A stretch of DNA of 31,298 nucleotides from CAYQJV01 sp964417925. Lineage in GTDB: Bacteria > Hydrothermota > Tepidihabitantia > B3-TA06 > CAYQJV01. Below, piece by piece: positions 22,267 through 29,212 of the stretch. The stretch spans positions 1 through 31,298 of the forward strand of contig CAYQJV010000015.1 in NCBI GenBank assembly GCA_964417925.1, written 5' to 3'. Numbering within the stretch: the stretch's first letter is position 1; each line of letters opens with the position of its first letter. Position numbers and translations under genes: made by a program. Under the pieces are notes generated by a model. The model was not told the origin of the DNA. It worked only from the letters and a program-made list of their open reading frames with translations, and did not search any database.

Positions 22267-23144
22267 TAGTGGTATGGATGTTTTTAGTTTCATGGGCTAA
22301 GTATGCGGGTGATTTTGAAGAGCTTGCAGCAGATGCAGGAATAGAAGGTAGAGGAAAAACCGGAGTAGTTACAACCTATACAGCATCCAGTATTTATTAT
22401 AATCCATCCACTACATCAAGGGAAGATGGCATTTCTTTTTCTTTTTTACATTCCTCTGATTTTGGGGGAATTGTTAAAAATAATTTTGTTTCCTTTGTAA
22501 AAAGCAGTAAAGGTGCAGGTATTGGTTTTGCTCTTTACAGAGTAGGGGTAGACTCTATTTCTATAGTAGATACCACATCTTATGATCCAACTAAGCCTGT
22601 TTCGGATACGAATTATCCAAAGATACTTAAAGAAGTCTCCACTGCAGATTGGATATTTTATTCAAATTTTTCTAAAAAGATTCAAACATTTTCTATAGGG
22701 ATTAATTTAAAATTTATCTATAGGGACCTTTACTTTGAACATGCTTTTGGAGGTGGAACAGATGTAGGATTTTGTATGGAGTTGAAAGATCTGGTTGTTA
22801 GCCTTGTGGTTAAGAATATTTCTTCTTCTGTACTTTTTTGGAGCAATGATTCCATTGAATTAATGGCTCCCAAAATCTTTATGGGAATGGGATTGAAGAA
22901 AAAAAGAGCAGAAATTGCTTTTTTAGGGGTGATTCAGGAGGTATATGAACTGGATACAAAGGAGTTTTTTTATAGAATAGGAGGCGAGGTTATTTTCAGG
23001 AATGCTTTTGTAGTACGAGCAGGACTATGGGAAGGAGGACTTGCTGTAGGAGGCGGATTGAGGTACGGAAAATTTTTCTTTGATTATGCATTTATCCCTT
23101 GGCAAGATGGGTCTCATATTGTTTCTACAGAGATAAAATTTTGA
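22263..23144 (+). CDS. PorV/PorQ-like outer-membrane beta-barrel protein
   Basis: A 293-residue protein with an N-terminal signal-like segment (MIVVWMFLVSWA) followed by DAGIEGRGKTGVVTTYTASSIYYNPS, which matches the start of mature PorV/PorQ family proteins (Ala/Gly-rich, 'a..YNPA' type). The remainder alternates hydrophobic residues in strands and ends in Phe (STEIKF), as outer-membrane barrels do. PorV proteins in Bacteroidetes shuttle type IX secretion substrates; homologues in other phyla have unclear roles. It is translationally coupled to the NHL/FlgD-like protein upstream, so that protein is a plausible partner or cargo. The following kinase gene begins within its stop codon. Confidence 0.82.
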   Translation: MIVVWMFLVSWAKYAGDFEELAADAGIEGRGKTGVVTTYTASSIYYNPSTTSREDGISFSFLHSSDFGGIVKNNFVSFVKSSKGAGIGFALYRVGVDSISIVDTTSYDPTKPVSDTNYPKILKEVSTADWIFYSNFSKKIQTFSIGINLKFIYRDLYFEHAFGGGTDVGFCMELKDLVVSLVVKNISSSVLFWSNDSIELMAPKIFMGMGLKKKRAEIAFLGVIQEVYELDTKEFFYRIGGEVIFRNAFVVRAGLWEGGLAVGGGLRYGKFFFDYAFIPWQDGSHIVSTEIKF

Positions 23145-23728
23145 GTCCCGAAGTATCGCGTAAAATAATTAATCTTGTAGCGTTGTTAATACCAATAGTA
23201 TACTACAACCTATCTAAGAACGATGCAATTTTACTCCTTGGAGTTGTTACCATAGGATTTGTAGTGGTTGATGCTTTAAGACTGAGAATAGGTCCATTTA
23301 AAACGTTGTTTATAATTGTTTTTGGTTCAATGTTAAGAAAAAAAGAGTTGAAAGGATTTACTGGAGCTACTTATCTCATGATAGGAGCTTTACTTTCTGC
23401 TCTTTTCTTTACTAAATATATATTCATTACTGCACTCTCTTTTGCAATAGTAGGAGATACCTTTGCAGCAATTACTGGACAGGTTGTGGGAAAAATTAAA
23501 ATAGGTAGGAAAACTTTGGAAGGAAGTATTGCGGGATTGATCAGTTGTATTATAGTGGTGTTTGTTGTTAGTAAACTTGCAAATCATGAATTCCCGATTA
23601 TAATAGGAATTATAGGAGCAGTGGTAGCATCAATTGTAGAGATGTTGCCAATAGATTTAAACGATAATGTGGTAATACCTCTTGCTTCAGGTGCTGTAAT
23701 GGAATTATGGAGAATAATTTTCAAATGA
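23141..23728 (+). CDS. CTP-dependent lipid kinase, SEC59/DGK1/VTE5 family
   Basis: An integral membrane protein of about 196 residues with six to seven hydrophobic helices. It resembles the dolichol/phytol/diacylglycerol kinases that use CTP. Motifs: EVSRKIINLVALLIPI near the start, FTGATYLMIGALL, FAIVGDTFAAITGQVVGK with the conserved Gly-Asp, KTLEGSIAGL and the late ASIVEMLPIDLNDN(V) (Glu and Asp-Asn for nucleotide/metal). A longer open frame begins at ATG 23099, but that start would be inside the barrel gene. TTG at 23141 overlaps the barrel's TGA stop and gives the usual N-terminus. It probably phosphorylates a polyprenol, diacylglycerol or phytol-type lipid. Confidence 0.85.
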   Translation: MSPEVSRKIINLVALLIPIVYYNLSKNDAILLLGVVTIGFVVVDALRLRIGPFKTLFIIVFGSMLRKKELKGFTGATYLMIGALLSALFFTKYIFITALSFAIVGDTFAAITGQVVGKIKIGRKTLEGSIAGLISCIIVVFVVSKLANHEFPIIIGIIGAVVASIVEMLPIDLNDNVVIPLASGAVMELWRIIFK

Positions 23729-23749
23729 ATTTTTAAAAAGGAGGAAATC

Positions 23750-25759
23750 ATGAATAAAATGCTTTTAGGAATAATAGGTATAATCTTTTTCGCGCACGCT
23801 GATGTAATAAAAGAAGCAAGAAGACTCGCAGTTAATGACTCAGTAGCTTATGCTATACAGCTTTTAACAGATTCTTTGAAGAAAGAACATACACTCAAAA
23901 GGAGGTTTGAATTATGGCTGGAACAAGGAGATCTGCTTTTTCAGTATGCAAAAGGTTACAAAGACGCTGCGGAAGTTTACGCAAGTATGATAGAATTTTA
24001 CAAGGGGAAGCGTGAATTTTTGAAAAACCTCTATTATAGAGCAGGTATTGCTTATGAATTGGCAGAGGATTTTAAAAAGGCAGCAGAATTTTATGAAAAG
24101 CAGGTTATAGAATTTCCAAATTCTCCTTTTAAAGATGATGCATTGTCTGCAATAGAAAGATGTTTCAAAAAGAACTACGAAGAGGTAGTAGCAAAGGTTG
24201 ATGGATACCCGATTACAAGACTTGAGCTTGATGAGTATATAGAAAGCATGCCTCCATTTAAAAAAAAGAAGTATCAATCTTATGAGAAGAAAAAAGAGCT
24301 TCTTGAAAAAATGATATTTGATAGACTTATGTATCTTGAGGCAATGAAGAGGATGGCCCTTAAGGATAGTGTATCTGTAGAATGTTTTAAGGGAAAGATA
24401 GTTAACATAAAAATTCCCTTTGTGTGTCAAAAAAATGATTTGATTGAAAGGTTAGAGAAGGCGGAAGACAATATTCTTTTTAGAAAGTTGTATGAATATG
24501 AAATTACTTCCAAGGTTTCTGTAACTGAAAAGGAGATAAAAAACTATTATAAAACACACCGTGAAGAATTTAAAATACCGAAAAGGTATACATATAGAGA
24601 GATTCTTGTAAAAGACAGTTTAAAACTTGATACAGTACTTACTATGTTGGACAGTCTTCCATTTGATTCAGTGGCAAAGATTTATTCAGAAGCTTATACA
24701 CGAAACAATGGAGGATTGGTGTCGAAGAGGTGGGAGACAAATATTCCAGAGAAGGTAAGGAAAATAATAGCATCTTTGAAGGTAGGAAGCATCAGTAAAC
24801 CTATTCATACTTCAAATGGATATTTAATAATTAAACTTGAAAAGGTTTATAAACCTACTTACAGACGATTTGAAGAAGTAAAAGAACATATAAAACATAA
24901 GTTGCAATATGAAAAAACTGAAAAAAGATACAATGAAGTGGTTGAAAGATACAAAAGAAGTGTTCCTATAGATACTACCTTTAGAAAGGATACTATAGGA
25001 ATAGTAAATGGTTATGTAATTACTCAAAAGGATTTTGAAAAAAAATTGTTGGAATATCCTGATTATGCAAGAGAAAGTTATAAAAAGGATCCTGGAAGGC
25101 ATAAGTTAATAGAAAATTTAATATTCACACGTATTTTAAAGTTTCAAGTTGCCAATACTAAGGTGTATATGAATGATTCTATTCAACAGAGATTATATCG
25201 TCGTAAAAAAGAGATACTAATCAACTTTTTAAGGGATGAGGAAATAAATAAAAAACTCCAAGTAAGTGATGAAGAAGTAGAAGACTATTATAAAAAGCAT
25301 AGAAAAGAATTTTATGTTCCTGCAAAGGTAAAGCTTAGGGAAATGTTTTTTACCTCAAAAGATACTGCAGAGAAAGTATATCAATTGCTAAAACAGGGAT
25401 TACCATTTGATTCTCTTGCTCGTGAGTATTCAGAAGCAGTCTCCTCTAAGAAAGGAGGATATGTTGGTTATATTACGATGAAGGATAAAGATAAATATCC
25501 TTATGTAAAGCAGGCCTTTAAACTAAAAGAAGGAGAGTTTAGTAAACCTATTAAATTAGGAGATGGATACTATATATTGTTTGTGGAGACAAAAAAGAAA
25601 GGATATCAAAGAACATTAGAACAGGCGAAAAGCGAAATAGAATTTAAGTTAAAAAGGGAAAAAAGAAAAGCACTTGAAGCACAACTCAAAGGGAGGTTAT
25701 TTTCTTCAGCACACGTTGAAATATACTTGAAACCAGAAAAAGATACTTTGACAAAATAA
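23750..25759 (+). CDS. Exported peptidyl-prolyl isomerase with two SurA-like parvulin modules
   Basis: A 669-residue periplasmic chaperone-type protein with a signal peptide (about residues 1-17, ending AHA). Residues about 20-145 are TPR-like (AAEVYASMIEFYKG, AAEFYEKQVIEFPNSPF). Two SurA-type units follow, each with a 'vxGyxIT...E' chaperone start (VAKVDGYPITRLELDEYI, VNGYVITQKDFEKKL), a helical segment beginning YYKTHREEFKIP or YYKKHRKEFYVP, and a parvulin domain (YREILVK..., REMFFTS...) with AKIYSEAYTRNNGG and AREYSEAVSSKKGGYVG. A perfect AAGGAGG precedes the ATG. It probably folds outer-membrane barrels such as the upstream PorV-like protein. The 3' end contains the -35 of the tRNA-Leu promoter. 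Confidence 0.92.
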   Translation: MNKMLLGIIGIIFFAHADVIKEARRLAVNDSVAYAIQLLTDSLKKEHTLKRRFELWLEQGDLLFQYAKGYKDAAEVYASMIEFYKGKREFLKNLYYRAGIAYELAEDFKKAAEFYEKQVIEFPNSPFKDDALSAIERCFKKNYEEVVAKVDGYPITRLELDEYIESMPPFKKKKYQSYEKKKELLEKMIFDRLMYLEAMKRMALKDSVSVECFKGKIVNIKIPFVCQKNDLIERLEKAEDNILFRKLYEYEITSKVSVTEKEIKNYYKTHREEFKIPKRYTYREILVKDSLKLDTVLTMLDSLPFDSVAKIYSEAYTRNNGGLVSKRWETNIPEKVRKIIASLKVGSISKPIHTSNGYLIIKLEKVYKPTYRRFEEVKEHIKHKLQYEKTEKRYNEVVERYKRSVPIDTTFRKDTIGIVNGYVITQKDFEKKLLEYPDYARESYKKDPGRHKLIENLIFTRILKFQVANTKVYMNDSIQQRLYRRKKEILINFLRDEEINKKLQVSDEEVEDYYKKHRKEFYVPAKVKLREMFFTSKDTAEKVYQLLKQGLPFDSLAREYSEAVSSKKGGYVGYITMKDKDKYPYVKQAFKLKEGEFSKPIKLGDGYYILFVETKKKGYQRTLEQAKSEIEFKLKREKRKALEAQLKGRLFSSAHVEIYLKPEKDTLTK

Positions 25760-25775
25760 AAAAACTGTATATTAT
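25748..25775 (+). promoter_or_regulatory. Promoter of tRNA-Leu and rnc (TTGACA-N16-TATTAT)
   Basis: TTGACA at 25748-25753 lies in the last codons of the parvulin gene. After 16 bp comes TATTAT at 25770-25775. The first tRNA base is 10 nt beyond the -10, so the primary transcript would have a 5' extension of only a few bases. The layout is identical to that of tRNA-Gly. Confidence 0.7.
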
Positions 25776-25784
25776 TTAAAATAA

Positions 25785-25868
25785 GCCGGGGTGGCGGAAT
25801 GGGCAGACGCTGCGGACTTAAAATCCGCTGGGGGTTTCCCCGTGCCGGTTCGAGTCCGGCCCCCGGCA
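25785..25868 (+). tRNA. tRNA-Leu (anticodon UAA)
   Basis: A complete 84-nt type II tRNA. The acceptor stem GCCGGGG pairs with CCCCGGC, with discriminator A at 25868 (CCA not encoded). The anticodon stem-loop is GCGGA-CTTAAAA-TCCGC with anticodon TAA. The long variable arm has a GGGG-TTT-CCCC hairpin, and the T arm is GCCGG-TTCGAGT-CCGGC. It reads UUA codons. The next base, 25869, begins the TTG start codon of rnc, so no 3' trailer exists before the coding region. Confidence 0.97.
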
Positions 25869-26507
25869 TTGAGAAGTTTTGAAAGAGTAGTTGGTATAGA
25901 GTTTAAAAATAAGGCTCTTCTTGAAGCAGTGTTAACCCATCCATCATGCGGAGAAAATCGGTTTTATGAAAAAATGGAATTTCTTGGTGATTCAGTACAT
26001 GAGCTTTTTCTTAGAGAATACGTTATAAGAAAATTTAAAGAAGGTAGAAAAAAATTAAGCTTAATAAGAGATTTCTATTCCTCTAAGAGATTTATGGCAA
26101 AGATTATAGAGAAGTCCGGGCTTTTTAAATTCTTAAAAACTTCCTCTGAAAAATTGAAGAAAAACGAATCAGTACTTGCCTCTTTTTATGAAGCATTGAT
26201 AGGATATATATTTTACGATGGAGGTATAAGGAAAGCAAAAGAATTTTTTAAAAGATTTGTTGCATCTGCAATAAGTGAGAATGTTTCTTATAATCCCAAA
26301 TCCCTCGTATTGATGAATTTTTCAGAAAGAGTAAAATTTGAAATAATTTCCAAAGAGGGTAAACCTCATGAACCTGTATTTGAGGTGGGGTTATATGTGG
26401 ATAATGAGTTAAAGACAAAGGGAAAAGGAAAATCTATAAAGGAAGCAGAAGAGGATGCTTCAAGGAAATTTCTTATTTCTTTTAATACTTCCTCCAAACA
26501 TTCCTGA
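25869..26507 (+). CDS. rnc: Ribonuclease III
   Basis: A dsRNA-specific endonuclease of about 212 residues: an RNase III domain with FERVVGIEFKNKALLEAVLTH and the signature YEKMEFLGDSVHELF (positions equal to E. coli Glu38, Glu41, Asp45 present), then a C-terminal dsRNA-binding domain ending KGKGKSIKEAEEDASRKFL. In the second catalytic motif VLASFYEALIG, Ser replaces the usual Asp (E. coli Asp114), while the catalytic Glu (117) remains. The only usual start codon near the family N-terminus is TTG at 25869, directly after the tRNA-Leu discriminator base; a GTG at 25842 inside the T arm is a weaker option. There is no Shine-Dalgarno. The last 142 bp overlap the convergent hydrolase gene. Confidence 0.9.
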   Translation: MRSFERVVGIEFKNKALLEAVLTHPSCGENRFYEKMEFLGDSVHELFLREYVIRKFKEGRKKLSLIRDFYSSKRFMAKIIEKSGLFKFLKTSSEKLKKNESVLASFYEALIGYIFYDGGIRKAKEFFKRFVASAISENVSYNPKSLVLMNFSERVKFEIISKEGKPHEPVFEVGLYVDNELKTKGKGKSIKEAEEDASRKFLISFNTSSKHS

Positions 26508-27295
26508 TGCATCATGTGCCCTGCATCATGTATTATCACAAGACGCGAGTGTTTTATTGCCCTTTTAAAGGAATTTCCTATTTTAAGAGAAGATGCCAAA
26601 TCTTTATTACCCCATAGGAGAAGTACTGGACATTCTATTTGGTAGAGAATGGAATCAATAGGATAAAAGGTAAACATATCTTGGGTAATTCTTGCAGATA
26701 TCAATCTTTGTTTGATACTTCCAAATTGATATGTATATACTTCATTCAAAAATTCCCAATTTACTTTGTCTTTTTTATAGAGAGCATGTGAAAACATATA
26801 AAGTAGTATAGATTTGGGCAAAAAAAGGGCAATAGGATACACAACTTTGGAATAACGGGCTATATCCAAAAGTAATCCTGCAAAAGAGTCAAAAAATTCT
26901 TTGGTTCCTACAGCCCCCATAAGTATTAATTTTTCTACTTTCTTTGGATACTTTGCTGCCATTACTGCAGAAATTTGTCCTCCCATTGAATGTCCCAAAA
27001 GATAAAATTTTTTTATATGTAGAGTATCAAGAAGTTTCATAATTATACTGATTACTGAGTCCACATAGTAGTTAGAATAGAAGGATTTTGAGGACCTTCC
27101 ATGACCAGGTAAATCGAAAAGTAATATTTGGTAATCCTTCACTAAACTGTCTGATATTTCCTTAAACATCTCTGCATTTGCAAGCCATCCATGAATCATC
27201 ACAATGATTTTATTTTTTTCTTCTCCCTTTATTTGATAAAAAATTTCTGTATTTTCGCTTATTCTTAGGAATTCAAGAAACAGTAAAAGTATCAC
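26366..27295 (-). CDS. Alpha/beta-hydrolase fold protein
   Basis: A 309-residue serine hydrolase. Visible: the oxyanion segment VMIHGWLAN, DLPGHGRSS, the nucleophile elbow GHSMGG (Ser103), the acid region LLLWGNKDLA (about 230-240) and the catalytic His in HDAGHMMHQE (His260). A helical cap spans about residues 135-215. The N-terminus (MILLLFLEFL) is hydrophobic and might anchor or export it. The substrate is unknown; ester or lactone cleavage is the family norm. The start is GTG at 27295, overlapping the prohibitin-like gene's stop. From residue 264 onward the gene is antisense to the 3' end of rnc; the last 30 or so residues (Ser/Phe/Pro-rich) look like a read-through tail created by that overlap. 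Confidence 0.9.
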   Translation of the reverse strand: MILLLFLEFLRISENTEIFYQIKGEEKNKIIVMIHGWLANAEMFKEISDSLVKDYQILLFDLPGHGRSSKSFYSNYYVDSVISIIMKLLDTLHIKKFYLLGHSMGGQISAVMAAKYPKKVEKLILMGAVGTKEFFDSFAGLLLDIARYSKVVYPIALFLPKSILLYMFSHALYKKDKVNWEFLNEVYTYQFGSIKQRLISARITQDMFTFYPIDSILYQIECPVLLLWGNKDLASSLKIGNSFKRAIKHSRLVIIHDAGHMMHQECLEEVLKEIRNFLEASSSASFIDFPFPFVFNSLSTYNPTSNTGS

Positions 27296-28239
27296 TTGCC
27301 CAGCATTCCTTTTAAATCCATTATGGTAGCTTGATCAGATATTATTACCTTTACATCGTCTGCAAGTTTATCTACATAAAGGTACTTTATGTATTCTGGA
27401 TGTTTCCTTAATTCTCTACTTACAATTGCTATTGCTTTTGCTTTACCTTCTGCTTCTATTGCTTTTCTCTCTGCTTCTTTTCTTTCCTTTTCTAATACAT
27501 ACTCCATTCTTTCTGCTTCCTGTTGAGCTATTTGTTTTTCTTCAATTGCTTTTGCAAATTCCTCGGTAAATCTCACGTCTCTAAGAACCACTCCGTCAAT
27601 TATAAAACCATCTGGTTCAAGAAGTTTTTTTATCTTTCGGTTAATTTCATTTTGTATTTCCTCTCTTTTATTTGAATAAATATCCATTATTCCATATCCT
27701 GATACTGTAAGTCTTGCAATGGAACGTATTGCAGGTCTTATTACCTTCTCTTCATAATCAGGACCTATTTTTTGGTGAATTTCAAATACTCTACTGGGAT
27801 CTAATCTATACCAACATGTAATGTCAAGCCCCACTTTTAGTCCTTCCTTTGTAGGTGACCATAAAGCATCGTCTACCCCTTTTCTTTTTCCTTCTCCAGG
27901 ACTTCCTGACATGGTATATTCTTGCCTTCTTAAATCATAAAGAGCGCTTTGAGTAATAATCGGTGGTATAATGTTTACTCCCGCTCTGTATACACTGAAC
28001 TTCTTTGGGATTATCCAAAATACTACTAAAGCATGTCCTACAGGTACTACTCGTATTGAAGAAATGAAAAGAATAAAGATAATTCCTGCCACAATAATGA
28101 GTATCCATGTAAGAGGCCTTACCTTGCTTATCCTTAGAATTTCATTTCCTTTTCTTACAAATACATTTTGCAATCCAAATCCAAAGATTATTAATAATGC
28201 AAAAATCACAAAAAATATAAAAATGAGAAATCCTAACAT
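27292..28239 (-). CDS. Prohibitin/SPFH (band 7) family membrane protein
   Basis: A 315-residue protein with two N-terminal membrane segments (about residues 1-23 and 45-66) and an SPFH domain (about 67-235: VVPVGHALVVFW, GVNIIPPI, LKVGLDITCWYRLDP, VIRPAIRSIARLTVSGYG, LLEPDGFIIDGVVLRDVRF). A charged Ala/Glu/Lys coiled coil follows (EKQIAQQEAERMEYVLEKER...), and the end is YVDKLADDVKVII. Prohibitin-like proteins form large membrane rings and often regulate FtsH proteases; an ftsH gene lies 2.3 kb away on the other strand. ATG 28239 follows AAGGAGGT. The promoter at 28266-28293 drives it divergently from tRNA-Gly. Confidence 0.92.
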   Translation of the reverse strand: MLGFLIFIFFVIFALLIIFGFGLQNVFVRKGNEILRISKVRPLTWILIIVAGIIFILFISSIRVVPVGHALVVFWIIPKKFSVYRAGVNIIPPIITQSALYDLRRQEYTMSGSPGEGKRKGVDDALWSPTKEGLKVGLDITCWYRLDPSRVFEIHQKIGPDYEEKVIRPAIRSIARLTVSGYGIMDIYSNKREEIQNEINRKIKKLLEPDGFIIDGVVLRDVRFTEEFAKAIEEKQIAQQEAERMEYVLEKERKEAERKAIEAEGKAKAIAIVSRELRKHPEYIKYLYVDKLADDVKVIISDQATIMDLKGMLGK

Positions 28240-28265
28240 CCTACCTCCTTTGTTTTATTTATAAA

Positions 28266-28293
28266 AGGATACACTCGATATTTTTTAAGTCAA
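28266..28293 (-). promoter_or_regulatory. Candidate promoter of the prohibitin-hydrolase operon (TTGACT-N16-TATCCT)
   Basis: On the minus strand TTGACT (28293-28288), 16 bp, TATCCT (28271-28266), then a short leader with AAGGAGGT before ATG 28239. A TATAAA-like sequence just downstream is a possible alternative -10. It is divergent from the tRNA-Gly promoter, with 19 bp between the -35 elements. Confidence 0.5.
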
Positions 28294-28312
28294 TTTAGTT
28301 ATTTCAAAAAAC

Positions 28313-28340
28313 TTGACAAAAAAGATGTTTTTCTTATAAT
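28313..28340 (+). promoter_or_regulatory. Promoter of tRNA-Gly and downstream operon (TTGACA-N16-TATAAT)
   Basis: Perfect TTGACA (28313-28318) and TATAAT (28335-28340) with 16 bp between. The tRNA's first base is at 28350, nine bases after the -10, exactly as for tRNA-Leu. It is likely to drive tRNA-Gly, the 248-residue protein, tilS and ftsH as one transcript. Confidence 0.8.
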
Positions 28341-28349
28341 TTCAAGAAA

Positions 28350-28422
28350 GCGGACGTAGCTCATCGGGTAGAGCGCGAGCTTCCCAAGCTCGAGGTAGCG
28401 GGTTCGAGTCCCGTCGTCCGCT
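28350..28422 (+). tRNA. tRNA-Gly (anticodon CCC)
   Basis: A complete 73-nt tRNA. The acceptor stem GCGGACG pairs with CGTCCGC; discriminator T at 28422; CCA is not encoded. The D arm is GCTC-ATCGGGTA-GAGC, the anticodon stem-loop CGAGC-TTCCCAA-GCTCG (anticodon CCC, reading GGG), and the T arm GCGGG-TTCGAGT-CCCGT. Only TTT separates its last base from the ATG of the next gene. Confidence 0.97.
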
Positions 28423-28425
28423 TTT

Positions 28426-29172
28426 ATGGTTAACATAATTTTATATATGACAGTAGTATTTAATTGGGAGAATATGAGTTTTGAATTTTATGCCTCCCCC
28501 TCACTATTTGAAGACAGTGCAAGAATAATGGAGTTGAAAAATGAAATTCTTAATAAGGCAGATTCTATAAAGTTCAATTCAGAGTATTCTTTTGGGGACG
28601 TTGTAAGAAGGAATGAAGCAGTACTTGGACTTTTTGATTTTATTTTACAACATCCTAAGGTTATCTCCTCTAAATTTACTACTTCTGGAGAAATGGAAAA
28701 TTTATATGAAATAGGAGTTAAGGAGATAGTGTATGATGAGCTTATTCCCGCAGAAGTAGGTAGAATGTTTTATCACAATGTTTTTCTTGATACTGCGTCC
28801 AGATTTGGTGCGAATGGATTTAAAATGCCGTATACTGGGCTCCTCATAGATGCACGAGGAATAGGTTTTGTACCTTCGTTCTATCCTAAGGTTATAAGTG
28901 AGGGAGGGAGATTGATATACGGAGTGGAATGTGTATTTGCTCATTCTATAAAAAAAGAAGGATTTGTGGGATATACTTATAATACCTTTGGACACTCTGT
29001 ACTTCAAAGGGTGGGAGTGAATCCATTAAGGATTATTCCTGTAAAGGCTTCGGGTTGTAATTTGGTTATATCTGAAGAAGATGCTTTAACTATTCTTTCC
29101 TCCCCGGTGCTCGCTAAGTGGATTAAGGACTGTAGAATATTAATTGTAATAGATCCTCCTGTTCAAAAATAA
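28426..29172 (+). CDS. Uncharacterised protein with LPP20/FlgT-associated-like C-terminal region
   Basis: A 248-residue protein I cannot assign firmly. Its central and C-terminal part (about 130-245: TGLLIDARGIGFVPSFYPKV, GRLIYGVE, GFVGYTYN, LRIIPVKASG, NLVISEEDALTIL, CRILIVID) resembles the conserved end of LPP20/FlgT-like envelope proteins of other bacteria, recalled from memory and not verified. The first residues (MVNIILYMTVVF) are hydrophobic but short for a signal peptide. ATG 28426 lies 3 nt after tRNA-Gly; in-frame ATGs at 28447 and 28474 are alternatives, the last with GGGAG only 3 nt upstream. It precedes tilS and ftsH on the same transcript, with the tilS frame probably overlapping its end. 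Confidence 0.7.
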   Translation: MVNIILYMTVVFNWENMSFEFYASPSLFEDSARIMELKNEILNKADSIKFNSEYSFGDVVRRNEAVLGLFDFILQHPKVISSKFTTSGEMENLYEIGVKEIVYDELIPAEVGRMFYHNVFLDTASRFGANGFKMPYTGLLIDARGIGFVPSFYPKVISEGGRLIYGVECVFAHSIKKEGFVGYTYNTFGHSVLQRVGVNPLRIIPVKASGCNLVISEEDALTILSSPVLAKWIKDCRILIVIDPPVQK

Positions 29173-29212
29173 TCTAAAAGATAGGGTTATCAAAACAATC
29201 AAGAGATATCAG

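Noticed and set aside
25791..25868. RNase III N-terminal extension encoded within tRNA-Leu
   Set aside because: The extra 26 residues are simply the translated tRNA; the family homology begins after TTG 25869.
25606..25869. Minus-strand 87-codon open frame across tRNA-Leu
   Set aside because: It is antisense to the parvulin gene end and a clear tRNA, with a family-free sequence; frames like this arise from reading tRNA genes backwards.
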